Positions 25,097 through 33,867 of a stretch of 64,000 nucleotides of DNA are shown one piece after another (the first letter of the stretch is position 1; each line of letters opens with the position of its first letter). The notes below the pieces were generated by a model that saw only the letters and a list, made by a program, of their open reading frames with translations, was not told the DNA's origin and ran no database searches. The DNA lies in NCBI RefSeq assembly GCF_004115155.1, contig NZ_RDSM01000003.1, forward strand, positions 124,001 to 188,000. Reading direction: 5' to 3'. Origin of the DNA: Granulicella sibirica (GTDB lineage: Bacteria; Acidobacteriota; Terriglobia; Terriglobales; Acidobacteriaceae). The translations under genes were made by a program, and so were the position numbers.

Positions 25097-26043
25097 GATT
25101 CCAGCCCGCCCGGTAGAGTCTCGCTTGTAGTGAAGTCTTCTTGAAGAACGTCAGTTTTGTCGGTCTTCTCGGTCGTATCGCTCTTCATGCTGACTTCGGT
25201 GTTGAGCAGAGATGAGGACGAAGCCCGGATCGGCTGCGTTTCCAGATCGAGATCGCGCGAGACGGCGTTGATGATGCCGGCGGGGATGACGCGAAGCTGC
25301 TCGACGTACGCGAGGATGAGCGAGTGCTCGCAGAGAAGGTTGACGATGCGAGGGATGCCACGGCTGATGCGGTGGATGGCGGCCACGGCTTCCGGGGAGA
25401 AGATTTGCGTGGAGCTCCCGGCGATGGCGAGCCGGCCGGTGATGTAGGCGGCGGTCTGCTCGGCGGTGAGCGCCTGGGTGCGGCACCAGAGCGCAATGCG
25501 CTGGCGAAGCTGACGAAGATTGGGCTGGCGAAGCTTGTCTTCGAGTTCGGGCTGTCCGCATAGGATGATCTGGAGGAGCTTCTCGGTGGCGGTCTCGAGG
25601 TTGGTAAGGAGGCGGACCTCCTCGAGGAGATCGGCGGAGAGGTTCTGGGCTTCATCGATGACGATGACGCAGGTCTCGTCGCGGCGGAAGCAGTCGAGTA
25701 CGAAGCGATTGAGCTGGAGAAGCATGCCGGACTTGGTGCGGGCTTCCGGCTTGATGCCGAAGTCAGTGAGGATGAGTTCCAGGAGATCGAGGGCATCGAG
25801 ACGCGGGTTGAAGATAAAGGACACAAAGACGCGATTGCCGTCGAAGCTGTCGATAGCGCTGCGCAGGAGCGTGGTCTTTCCGGTGCCCACTTCCCCCACG
25901 AGGACGATGAAGCCCTTGCGGGCGGAGATCCCGTACTCGAGCCCTGCCAGAGCTTCGCGGACGTGCGGCATGACGTAAAGAAAACGGGGGTCGGGGCTGC
26001 TGCCAAACGGATTCGCTTTGAGATCAAAGAAAGTTTTGTACAT
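25093..26043 (-). CDS. ExeA-like AAA secretion ATPase (PEP-CTERM locus type)
   Basis: A 316-aa AAA ATPase related to ExeA/GspA. It begins MYKTFFDLKANPFGSSPDPRF, the conserved opening of these proteins, has Walker A GEVGTGKT (50-57), Walker B VIVIDEAQN (about 127-133), and the arginine-rich RQRIALWCR region. The C-terminal tail of about 40 residues is polar and Thr/Glu-rich. In exopolysaccharide loci linked to exosortase such ATPases are typical members (TIGR03015-like, from memory), perhaps opening a path through peptidoglycan. It lies one base after the chain-length gene and overlaps the kinase gene. Confidence 0.88.
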   Translation of the reverse strand: MYKTFFDLKANPFGSSPDPRFLYVMPHVREALAGLEYGISARKGFIVLVGEVGTGKTTLLRSAIDSFDGNRVFVSFIFNPRLDALDLLELILTDFGIKPEARTKSGMLLQLNRFVLDCFRRDETCVIVIDEAQNLSADLLEEVRLLTNLETATEKLLQIILCGQPELEDKLRQPNLRQLRQRIALWCRTQALTAEQTAAYITGRLAIAGSSTQIFSPEAVAAIHRISRGIPRIVNLLCEHSLILAYVEQLRVIPAGIINAVSRDLDLETQPIRASSSSLLNTEVSMKSDTTEKTDKTDVLQEDFTTSETLPGGLES

Positions 26044-26044
26044 G

Positions 26045-27598
26045 CTAGTAGTGTGCCTTGATGAGGGTTTCCTTCGCGGGTGGGAGCCGTTCGATCGTGC
26101 GGTCGGGGCGTTCGATTATCTGACTATTCACCCTGGTGTTCTCCGTCTGAATCTCTCCGGAGTACTCGATGACGGCGAGGGTGGGGAGCTTGGTGAAGGC
26201 CCAGATATCACGCTCCGAGCGGATCGACGTGTCCTTGTATTCGAGGAAGGCGGTGATCGCGAGGCCGAAGAGCAGGCCGCCGAAGAGGCCGCCGAGGCCG
26301 AAAATCCACTTCTTCGGGAAGGTGGGGGCTTCGGGGAGGTTGGGCTCGTCCATGACGCGGAACTGTTCGCCCTGCTGACGCTTCTCGAGGTCGGTCGCCA
26401 TCTTGGAGTGGTTCATCTTCGTGAGGAGATCGTCGTAGAATTTCTGCGCGGTGTCGTAGTCGCGCGTGAGTTGCTTGTACTGCTCTTCCACGAGAGGGCT
26501 GGACTGGATGCGGTCCTGGTAGGTGTGGACCTGGCTTTCGATCTGCTGCTGCTCGCGGCGCTTGGCCTGAATACCGATGTCGGCGGAGTGGATCTGGGCG
26601 CGGAGCTGCTGGACGGGCAAGGGGTCGTAGCGGCTTGGTGCGGACACGCCGCCCGCCGAGACGGGCGCCTGCGAGGCGCGTTCCATGGAGCGGCGGATAT
26701 CAGCGATCTTGTGGCGGACGGCGATGACGTCAGGGTGCTCCGGGGTATAGTGCGCGAGGAGCTCCGCTTCCTGCGACTGGAGAGCAAGAAGCTCGGTCTC
26801 CTGGGCCTGGGGGGTCGCGGCCTGCGTGGGGGAGGCGCCGGCGGGGGCGCTCTGAGCGATCTGCGAGAGCATGGATTCCTGATAGGTCTTGTCCTGCTCC
26901 ATGCGGGCGAGGGCCTGGGTGGCGGCTTCGAGCTGCGTATTCAGGCTGGTGAGCATGTTGAGATTGGGAGCTTCCTGTCCGGGAAGCTTGCCAATGTACT
27001 GGCGCTGGAAGTTGGCGAGCTTGGCGTCCTGCTCGTCGAGACTGCGCTTGGCGTCGTCGAGCTGTCCCTTGAGGAAGTCGGTGGTTCCCTGGGAGGATTC
27101 TTCGCGGGCGCGGAGATTTTCGGAGAGGAAGAGCGAGGTGATGTCGGCGCAGACGAGCTGGGCGGTGTGGGCATCGTTCGCGGTGAAGGTGATGAAGAAT
27201 CCGGGAAGGCCGCCGGCGTGGGCGATCTCGGAGTGAATGGGCTTGATGGTGATGTTCTTGCGAGCGAGATCGATGCGGTCGTCCATGTTGGCGCGCTTGG
27301 ACGGATAGAGGTTGTAGCGCTCGATAACGGGCTGAATGCGCGAACGGCTGAGGATCTGCTCCTTCATGGAGGCGAGACGGCCGTCGAGGTTTTCGGAGAT
27401 GACGGACTTGACGTACTCGTCGGGCACCTTCTGCTCCTCGATGATGACGAGGGTCTGCGAGACGAAGCGGGGGGCGATCTTGAAGGTGACTGCTACCGCG
27501 AGGATGGGCAGGATGATGACGGGGATCGCGATGATCCAACGGCGCCGCTTGAGGATGTCGAGATAGTCTTCGACGACGAGTTTGCGATGGCCAAGCAT
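26045..27598 (-). CDS. Polysaccharide chain-length determinant (Wzz family)
   Basis: A 517-aa inner-membrane protein that sets polysaccharide chain length. The first membrane helix is at about residues 20-40 (WIIAIPVIILPILAVAVTF), followed by a long periplasmic part with extended coiled coil (residues 170-400, for example FLKGQLDDAKRSLDEQDAKLANFQ in pieces) and a second membrane helix at about 430-455 (FGLGGLFGGLLFGLAITAFL), preceded by the Pro-rich NLPEAPTFPKKW motif. The two-helix plus coil layout matches Wzz proteins of PEP-CTERM loci, with the kinase domain encoded separately. It is nine bases after the beta-barrel gene stop. Confidence 0.9.
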   Translation of the reverse strand: MLGHRKLVVEDYLDILKRRRWIIAIPVIILPILAVAVTFKIAPRFVSQTLVIIEEQKVPDEYVKSVISENLDGRLASMKEQILSRSRIQPVIERYNLYPSKRANMDDRIDLARKNITIKPIHSEIAHAGGLPGFFITFTANDAHTAQLVCADITSLFLSENLRAREESSQGTTDFLKGQLDDAKRSLDEQDAKLANFQRQYIGKLPGQEAPNLNMLTSLNTQLEAATQALARMEQDKTYQESMLSQIAQSAPAGASPTQAATPQAQETELLALQSQEAELLAHYTPEHPDVIAVRHKIADIRRSMERASQAPVSAGGVSAPSRYDPLPVQQLRAQIHSADIGIQAKRREQQQIESQVHTYQDRIQSSPLVEEQYKQLTRDYDTAQKFYDDLLTKMNHSKMATDLEKRQQGEQFRVMDEPNLPEAPTFPKKWIFGLGGLFGGLLFGLAITAFLEYKDTSIRSERDIWAFTKLPTLAVIEYSGEIQTENTRVNSQIIERPDRTIERLPPAKETLIKAHY

Positions 27599-27606
27599 AT
27601 GGCTCC

Positions 27607-28905
27607 TTATTGATGGCCCAGATGAATCAGCGAGGGCGAGTACGTGAGACCCACGCCGACGATGTGGGATATGCCGTTCTGAACATTGACCACGGTGGCA
27701 AATCCCTGGGCCGACTGGTTTTGTAGCGAGTAGCTGACAAAGGCCGAGAGGTAGTTGCCGATTTTCCTGTTGGCCTGAAACGACGCCACCTCTATATCGG
27801 TCAAAAGTGGCTGCGCGGATAGTCCGGGAAGACTTGCGGTGTGCGTGTAGCCGATGAGGGCGGCGGCATTCCAGTCACGCCCGAGCTTTCTTGTGACATT
27901 CGCGGAGAGATTGTTGATCTGAGCGCCCTGCACGACGCCCGAGCCCGAGTTGGTGCCGCGGGAGAAAACCAGGCCGAGGGTCGAGAGCTCGCCGGTATAG
28001 GTGGCGTTGGCCTGAACGGCGAGACTGAGGCTGGAGGTAATGCCCGCGGAGCCGGCGGTCCTCTGCGGGCCGAGGGTTACGTCGACCAGAATCCTGCGGT
28101 TCACCTGGCGGATGTACTCGAGGTTTGCGCTCTGCGAAGTGAACGAAAAGGAGACGCTTGGATAGGTGAAGCGGGAGTAGGTGTAGTTTGCGCTGATGGT
28201 GTTGCGCGCGTCGATGCGATGGGTGACTCCGCCAATCCCGGTGGACTGGTTGTTGTCGATCCCGTTGGCGTCCTGGCCTTCGACAAACCTCTGAATCAGG
28301 AACGAGCCCGACCCCTCGACCGTGGTGCTTCCTGTGAGGTTGCGCTGGACGGTCGCGGACGCGTTGTTATTGACGCGCGGCGCGTAGCTGGTCAGGATGC
28401 CTTGACCGGAGACGGGTCCGACCTGAACGGCGGTGATGCCAAGATCGCCTATACCCGGGATGCCAGACAGGCCGGTGGTGGGCGCGGTCGGCAGGTAGCT
28501 GACGGCGTCCGCGACGATGAAGTGAAATTGCCTGGTCTGGAAGACCTGCGAGAGGGCGAGATTCTGAAAGACGGAGGAGGGCTGGCCGGTGGCGTCTCCC
28601 GTGTTTCCGAGATACCCGCCGGAGTAGATCATGCTGAAGGGGTGGACCTCGCTCCGGGAGAGATAGCCGAGATCGCCAGCGATGGAGGTCGAGCCGACGG
28701 TCTGGCCGGTTCCGTTGTAGTTGGTGCTGACGCGCTGCGAGGCGCTCAAGGCGAAGTGAAGGCTTCCTTCAAGATCGGGAAGCTGGAAGCCGGGATAGAG
28801 AGCGTCCGCGGTGGCTGTGGGCTCAGCCTGACCGTGGGCCTTGATCGCAACGGATGCGATCAGGAGGGAAAGCACGAGTGTCCGACGGCGATCGAGAGTC
28901 ATCAT
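27607..28905 (-). CDS. Outer-membrane beta-barrel protein of the exopolysaccharide operon
   Basis: A 432-aa exported protein with a signal peptide (about residues 8-25, TLVLSLLIASVAIKAHG). The remainder consists of alternating polar/hydrophobic strands (ISANYTYSRFTYPSVSFSFTSQS in pieces, ILVDVTLGPQRTAGSAG) ending in GVGLTYSPSLIHLG, as in outer-membrane beta barrels. I do not recognise a specific family, but barrel proteins are regular members of PEP-CTERM exopolysaccharide operons and may form the export pore together with the Wza-like protein. Its start overlaps the stop of the exporter gene (ATGATG, 28900-28905), and either ATG could be used. Confidence 0.65.
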   Translation of the reverse strand: MMTLDRRRTLVLSLLIASVAIKAHGQAEPTATADALYPGFQLPDLEGSLHFALSASQRVSTNYNGTGQTVGSTSIAGDLGYLSRSEVHPFSMIYSGGYLGNTGDATGQPSSVFQNLALSQVFQTRQFHFIVADAVSYLPTAPTTGLSGIPGIGDLGITAVQVGPVSGQGILTSYAPRVNNNASATVQRNLTGSTTVEGSGSFLIQRFVEGQDANGIDNNQSTGIGGVTHRIDARNTISANYTYSRFTYPSVSFSFTSQSANLEYIRQVNRRILVDVTLGPQRTAGSAGITSSLSLAVQANATYTGELSTLGLVFSRGTNSGSGVVQGAQINNLSANVTRKLGRDWNAAALIGYTHTASLPGLSAQPLLTDIEVASFQANRKIGNYLSAFVSYSLQNQSAQGFATVVNVQNGISHIVGVGLTYSPSLIHLGHQ

Positions 28906-29546
28906 GGGACCACGATGGTGTCCCCAGGAGAGAGGGTGAGACCCTGCTGATCGCCGTCCTTGAGGGCTTTCTTGTAGTTGAAAGGTATCTTTTCCTGTTT
29001 GCCCTGCTCGCCGCGAAGGATGTAGAGATGCTTCGTGTTGGCGAAGGGGGTGAGGCCTCCGGAGGCCGAGATCGCCTGCAGGGGCGTTAGGCCGGGGGTG
29101 AGGGGAATGCTGCCAACGTGCTGGACTTCACCCAGCAGATAGATGTGCTTGCTGTTGACGGTGGCGACGGTGATGGTGACGTTGGGATCGTTGATGAATT
29201 TTTTGAGACGGTCGGCGAGGTCGGCTCCGAGCGCCATGGGGGTGAGCCCGGCGGCGGGAACATCTCCGATGAGAGAGATAGAGATCATGCCATCGGGACG
29301 GACGGGGACATTGCCGGAGAGGCTGGGCTCCTTCCAAACGGTGATGCCGAGGACATCGTCCGGGCCAATGAGATAGCCGGCTGGGACGGGGGCCTTGAGA
29401 GATACCGTGGGAGCCTCTGAGCTATCCGTGGCGGAGCGGGAGCCAGGCTTTGCGACGAGGGCGGGCTTAGTCATACTCTGCTGGGCGAGACACAGGGTGG
29501 AGAGCGAGAGCAGACTGGCTGAGATGGATCGAAAGACGAGGCTCAT
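28902..29546 (-). CDS. Polysaccharide export protein (Wza-like)
   Basis: A 214-aa exporter subunit. After a signal peptide (MSLVFRSISASLLSLSTLCLA) comes the poly-export domain with GYLIGPDDVLGITVWKEP and VPVRPDGMISISLIGDVPAAG, then an SLBB domain with HIYLLGEVQHVGSIPL and TPLQAISASGG. A canonical lipobox is not present (the only Cys is in STLCLA), in contrast to E. coli Wza, and only one SLBB domain is seen, as in the PEP-CTERM-type exporters. It is the first gene of the operon that runs to 21558. ATG 29546 is preferred; the frame is open 26 codons further up without support. Confidence 0.88.
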   Translation of the reverse strand: MSLVFRSISASLLSLSTLCLAQQSMTKPALVAKPGSRSATDSSEAPTVSLKAPVPAGYLIGPDDVLGITVWKEPSLSGNVPVRPDGMISISLIGDVPAAGLTPMALGADLADRLKKFINDPNVTITVATVNSKHIYLLGEVQHVGSIPLTPGLTPLQAISASGGLTPFANTKHLYILRGEQGKQEKIPFNYKKALKDGDQQGLTLSPGDTIVVP

Positions 29547-30183
29547 AAGTTTTGAACTCTGGCTCGCGTGTCCTTTTGGGAAGCGCTCGCCGGGAAGCTC
29601 CAAGAGTGAGTTAGGCAGAATCACTGCGATTGAGAAACAGGGCCAGAGGATACCTTTACAGGGTTACGCCGATTGAGCGCACGCGACCATTGCCCAGAAG
29701 TTGTACTGTACTGCATCGAAAAGCAGTTAGTCCCAAAACTGGGCAGAAGGACTGCCCAAGAGGATATGGGTAGGCGAAGGATAGAATCGAAGTATACGGC
29801 GTTCAAGAAGCTCCTCGATAAATTGTTCGCAGCCGACGGTGGAGCGATTTACGATAGGGGCACGCCCTGCTTCGGATTGTGAAATTTCTTGTTACGCTTT
29901 GCGACGTGACGAATGAGCTTGCCCACTACGACGTACATGATCTATCGGCTGAATTCGGTGTTTTGTGAATGCGGCCCCTCCGGGTATTTGAGCCGCTATG
30001 ATCCGCTCCCTGGTCGCGGCGGTGTTTCCTGTATCAGCTTGGCGATGGTTGCACATCCTGCCGCGAGAGCGGCGCATCTGGAGTTCTGTCGGAGATGAGG
30101 TCGCTCCATTCACCGGCTGTCCGAATCACGCTGTAGAAGCAAGAGGGTGACTGGTGGTCAGGAAAGATGAGAAAAGGGTTTCG
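29547..30183. other. Divergent intergenic region between export operon and TPR lipoprotein
   Basis: About 640 bases without a convincing gene; the small open frames have no family features. A perfect dyad at 29740-29758 is listed separately. A smaller one, ACTGC/GCAGT around an 8-base loop, lies just upstream near 29710-29727. Promoters for both the exopolysaccharide operon and the TPR gene should be here. Confidence 0.4.
29740..29758. promoter_or_regulatory. Inverted repeat in the exopolysaccharide control region
   Basis: TGGGCAG, loop AAGGA, CTGCCCA: perfect 7-base arms. The GG and GC dinucleotides have the 12-base spacing of sigma-54 promoters on both strands, but the flanking consensus is poor, so an operator is equally possible. 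Confidence 0.3.
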
Positions 30184-32469
30184 ATGATCCGAAAGGGCGA
30201 GTACGGGAGACGGTTGGCGAGTTCGCTATCCCTTGTGCTCGCGTTTGCCGCAGGATGCAACTACGACCCCAACGTTCGCAAGCAGAAGTACCTGGAAAGT
30301 GGGATGCGTTTCGAGAACAGCGGCAAGCTGAACGAGGCGGCGAACCAGTTTTTGAATGCGCTCAAGGTGGATCGGAACTTCACCGACGCTCACTATGAGC
30401 TTGCGAAGACCTACCTGAAGATGGGCGAGACACGAGCCGGGCAGTCGGAACTGGTGATCGTGGTGGATGAAAATCCAAATAACTTCGAAGCCCGAATCCA
30501 GCTTGGACGGCTCGAGCTTGGGACAGGCTCTCCCGAGCAGGCCGAAGATCAGGCGCGGGTGGTGCTGGCCGTGGAGCCGAACAACCCGGATGCGTTTGCT
30601 CTGCTCTCCGATGTGTCCGCAAGCCAGGGGAAGCGAGCCGAGGCTCTCGAACAGATCGAGCATGCGCTTTCGATCGATCCGAACCGTTCGGCGTTCCATA
30701 CACAGCTTGGCATGTTGGAGAGCGGAGATGCGCAAGGTACCGCGGTGGCGGAGCAGGAGATGCATACGGCTATGCAGCTTGACCCCAAGGATCCGAACGC
30801 GCCGATGATGCTGGCGGCGATGCTCGAGAAGAAGGGCGACCTGAAAGGGGCGGAAGAGCAGGACCTTTCCGCGATCAAGATTGCTCCGAAGAATCTGAAC
30901 GCGAGGGCGAGCCTGGCAGGGGTGTATCGACGGGCGGGCGATCGGATTGCCGCAGAGCAGACGCTGCGAAAAGCGGTGGAGGATCTTCCGGACAACGATG
31001 ACGCCGCGAATCTGCTGAGCGCGTACTACGTGCAGGACGGGCTGATCGACCACGCGGAGATTGTGTTCGAAGAGCTGTCGGCGTCGTATGCGAAGAGCGC
31101 AGCGATCAGGCTGGCATATGCGCGGATGCTGATCAGCAAGAACGACTATAGCAGGGCGTCGCAGATCGCGGACCAGGTACGGAAGATTGCGGCCGATGAC
31201 CCGGACTACGCGATTCTGAATGCAACCATTCTGGTTCACGCCGGGAAGGGGAGCGAAGCATTTGAAGTTCTGCAGGCCGCAGCGAAGAAATTTCCAGAGA
31301 ACGCGCCCTTGCAGGTTGCACTGGGCAAGGTGGCACGGCTGGGAGGCGATGTGAGGACGGCGGAGGCAAGCTTTCGCCGGGCGGCGGTATTGCAGCCTGG
31401 AAGTGTAGAGGCGCAGGAGGGGCTAGCAGAGATCGCAAATGGCCGAGGGGATTCCGCGCTGCTGACGCAGGTGGCGGAGACGACGATCGCGCTGCATCCG
31501 AGCTACTCCGATGCTTATGTGTGGCGGGGGACGGCGGAGGCGAACCAGAACCTGTATGAGAAGGCGGAGGCGGACTTTCAGACCTCCATCAAGCTCAATC
31601 CGAATAACGCGTCGGCGCTTACCGAGCTTGGTCAGCTTCGGTTGCGGGAGCAGCATGCCTCCGAGGGGACGGCGCTGCTGGAAGAGGCATTGACGAAGGA
31701 TGCGAACGCGAAGACGGCGCTGCAGCAGCTTGTGGCGTATGTCTACACGAAGCAGCCGGCGATGGCCATGGCGCGGCTTCAGGAGCAGGTGAAGAAGGCC
31801 CCGGAGAGCAGCGATGTCCGGGTACAACTCGCCACGATGCAGCTCTCGCGGAAGGATTTCAGCGATGCCAGCGCCAGTGCGCAGAAGGGGATGGAGCTGG
31901 ACCCGACGAACAGGGAGGCCCTCCAGGTGTATGCGCAGGCGGAGTTTGGCCTTGGACACCCGGACGTTGCGATTCATGTCTGGGATGGCTGGATCAGCGG
32001 TCATCCGAAAGACGCGGAGGCGACCTCGATGGCGGGGTTGCTGGAAGAGGCGTCTGGAGACCAGAAGAAAGCGATGACCTGGTACAGGCGCAGCCTCGAG
32101 CTCGATCCGGAGCAGGGACTGGCCGCGAATAATCTGGCTTACCTGATGGTGCAGAACGGGCAGAGCGTCGATGCAGCGCTTGCGCTTGCGCAGACGGCGC
32201 GGCGGCGGGAGCCGAACTCGGCGAATACCGCGGATACGCTAGGGTGGGTTTACTTCCACAAAGGGACATACCCTCTCGCTCGCGATCTGCTAGAGAGCGC
32301 TCTGAAGCAGAGTCCGGAGAACGCTTCGATCAACTACCACTTGGGGATGACGTACCTGAAGCTGGGGAATAAGGCGGATGCAGCGATGCACCTGAAGAAA
32401 GCGGTGTCGCTCGCGCCGAAGACGCAGATCGCTAAAGACGCGGGAGCAGCCCTGGCACAGATGGGCTGA
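30184..32469 (+). CDS. TPR-repeat lipoprotein of the PEP-CTERM exopolysaccharide system (PrsT-like)
   Basis: A 761-aa lipoprotein made almost wholly of tetratricopeptide repeats. The signal peptide ends in LAFAAGC, a good lipobox, so the mature protein should carry lipid on Cys. More than fifteen TPR-like units follow, for example FENSGKLNEAANQFLNALKVD, FTDAHYELAKTYLKMGETRAG in pieces and the C-terminal INYHLGMTYLKLGNKADAAMHL. This layout matches the PEP-CTERM system TPR lipoprotein family. It is divergent from the exopolysaccharide operon. ATG 30184 has AAAAGGG nearby; an in-frame GTG at 30154 would add ten residues before the signal peptide. Confidence 0.85.
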   Translation: MIRKGEYGRRLASSLSLVLAFAAGCNYDPNVRKQKYLESGMRFENSGKLNEAANQFLNALKVDRNFTDAHYELAKTYLKMGETRAGQSELVIVVDENPNNFEARIQLGRLELGTGSPEQAEDQARVVLAVEPNNPDAFALLSDVSASQGKRAEALEQIEHALSIDPNRSAFHTQLGMLESGDAQGTAVAEQEMHTAMQLDPKDPNAPMMLAAMLEKKGDLKGAEEQDLSAIKIAPKNLNARASLAGVYRRAGDRIAAEQTLRKAVEDLPDNDDAANLLSAYYVQDGLIDHAEIVFEELSASYAKSAAIRLAYARMLISKNDYSRASQIADQVRKIAADDPDYAILNATILVHAGKGSEAFEVLQAAAKKFPENAPLQVALGKVARLGGDVRTAEASFRRAAVLQPGSVEAQEGLAEIANGRGDSALLTQVAETTIALHPSYSDAYVWRGTAEANQNLYEKAEADFQTSIKLNPNNASALTELGQLRLREQHASEGTALLEEALTKDANAKTALQQLVAYVYTKQPAMAMARLQEQVKKAPESSDVRVQLATMQLSRKDFSDASASAQKGMELDPTNREALQVYAQAEFGLGHPDVAIHVWDGWISGHPKDAEATSMAGLLEEASGDQKKAMTWYRRSLELDPEQGLAANNLAYLMVQNGQSVDAALALAQTARRREPNSANTADTLGWVYFHKGTYPLARDLLESALKQSPENASINYHLGMTYLKLGNKADAAMHLKKAVSLAPKTQIAKDAGAALAQMG

Positions 32470-32484
32470 GCTTCGCCGAGACTG

Positions 32485-32530
32485 GGCAAAGGGATACCGT
32501 ACGCTTTCGCGCACGGTATCCCTGTTTGCC
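32485..32530. terminator. Long hairpin between convergent genes
   Basis: The arms GGGATACCGTACGC (32491-32504) and GCGCACGGTATCCC (32509-32522) differ at one position and enclose the loop TTTC; outer GGCAAA and TTTGCC extend the stem with a small bulge. It separates the TPR gene from the convergent PEP-CTERM gene and probably ends both transcripts. There is no T-run. Confidence 0.6.
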
Positions 32531-32536
32531 GGCTTG

Positions 32537-33040
32537 CTAGATGGTGCGACGTCTGCGGAGCACGACGGCCGCGGCACAGATGAGTCCGGTGCCAAGAAGG
32601 ATCAGGCTGCTTGGCTCGAGGCTGCCGGTCGACGCAGCGGGGGAAGCTCCGACCTGAAATGCGCGGCCACCGTTGGACTGCGTGGGGATGCCAGAGCGCA
32701 TCGCGGGATCCTGGAAGCCGGCTTCAGCTGCGAGATCGGTGGTACCGGTGGGCGGGGTGCGAGGGTGCGGGGAAGAACCTGCGACGACCGGTGGGGTGGT
32801 TTCAAGAGTGACGGCGAGGAGATGGTTAACTTCCGTCGTACCGCTCGAGAGAGGGAAGAGTGTGGAGTTGGCGGTGGCGTTGTCGAAGCTGAAGGGCTGG
32901 GATAGCTTGTTGGGAGAACCTTGATCGGATGTGCTCTTGACGTTTGGGTAGAGGCTCCCGGGGATCGGATCGGCGTTTGCGACTTGGGAGAAAGGGAGAA
33001 GTAGAACGCAAAAGAGAGGCAAGGTTTTGAGGCTTTTCAT
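32537..33040 (-). CDS. PEP-CTERM sorting-domain protein
   Basis: A 167-aa exported protein with a signal peptide at residues 1-23 (ending VANA) and a C-terminal sorting signal: GSLEPSSLILLGTG, a hydrophobic helix, and the RRRR tail (about residues 139-167). The EPSS stretch is a variant of the Pro-Glu-Pro motif recognised by exosortase. The mature part is a low-complexity Ser/Thr/Pro-rich segment (for example SPHPRTPPTGTTDLAAEAGF) without any known domain, typical of proteins that are glycosylated and released into the exopolysaccharide matrix. ATG 33040 has AGGAG five bases before it; the longer open frame upstream is rejected. No exosortase gene lies in this window. Confidence 0.85.
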   Translation of the reverse strand: MKSLKTLPLFCVLLLPFSQVANADPIPGSLYPNVKSTSDQGSPNKLSQPFSFDNATANSTLFPLSSGTTEVNHLLAVTLETTPPVVAGSSPHPRTPPTGTTDLAAEAGFQDPAMRSGIPTQSNGGRAFQVGASPAASTGSLEPSSLILLGTGLICAAAVVLRRRRTI

Positions 33041-33867
33041 GAAAGCTCCTGATTTCCCCCCTGATGTACGGGGGTAACGTTGGTGCAAGAGGGACGGCAA
33101 GATCTTCTCCGGCTTCGTCCATCGAAAACTTGTGAGACCACATGCAACAGTGAACCGGTCGAACTGTCTCAGGGGCGGCCTTCTGTTGTCTGCTGACTCT
33201 ATCGGGGCCCACTGCCTAAAGCGTTTGTAATCGCGAACAGATGGAAGCTTACCGCGTTGATCCATGCAGAACACTGGGTTGTTACTAAAGAATGGTTCCT
33301 TCGCGCCATTCGAGTTATTCGGTAAGCAGCCGACGTTACCTGCCGACTTTAACTTTTCTCTTACGGCCTGAGAGTGCGTTTGGATCTATCGAAAATTATT
33401 TTTCAAGTTCGGCCGCAATCAGAGTATTTTTATTGCTGAAAATTTAGTAGCTCATTACTTAGGTTAAAAATTAAAATTCATCTTGAAACTTACCTTGGCA
33501 CTTTGAAACAGAAGCGATAGACTACGGTCAATACCACTGAAGTTGTAGAGCCTCCGGGCTGCAGTTTTATCATTTTTCTCAAACTGCAAGCGTTTTCGCT
33601 GGCATATCCTTTCCTGGTTCAACAGGTAATCCGCTTTTTAGGCCCTTTTGCGGCACTAACTTATTGTAAGTCGAACTTAGCCCATGCCTTCCGGGTTCTT
33701 CAAGTACACATAGTAGCTCGCAGGCGACGCGCTGGCACTTGCACCTACGGGGATTAGCAAAAGCCAAAGTTGTATAGCAGGTTTGTTCATGGTCACTGAA
33801 GATTCATCAAGATCCGCCGATTGCTCCGCTGTTTTTTTCTGCTTCTGTCTTCAATAAAAGGACCTCC
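33041..33867. other. AT-rich divergent intergenic region, about 830 bases
   Basis: No gene is supported between the PEP-CTERM gene (minus) and the DUF1800 gene (plus). The part 33340-33600 is clearly richer in A and T than its surroundings. A TTGGCAC box is present near 33495 without a matching -12 element. A minus-strand TTGCA-type box lies at 33084-33088 about 44 bases upstream of the PEP-CTERM start, but its -24 part is poor. A leader hairpin at 33057-33074 is listed separately. Confidence 0.4.
33057..33074 (-). promoter_or_regulatory. Leader hairpin before the PEP-CTERM gene
   Basis: On the transcript, CCCCC and GGGGG enclose an 8-base loop (GTACATCA). The stem ends about six bases upstream of the AGGAG ribosome site (33046-33050), so it could influence translation. 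The evidence is the base pairing and position only. Confidence 0.3.

Noticed and set aside
26018..27613. 531-codon open frame opposite the chain-length gene
   Set aside because: Antisense shadow; the minus-strand protein has two membrane helices and coiled coil as expected for Wzz.
30040..30060. TTGGCGATGGTTGCA as a sigma-54 promoter for the TPR gene
   Set aside because: The GG to GC distance is 10 instead of 12 bases.
33490..33510. TTGGCAC box as a sigma-54 promoter
   Set aside because: The -12 GC element is missing at the required spacing.
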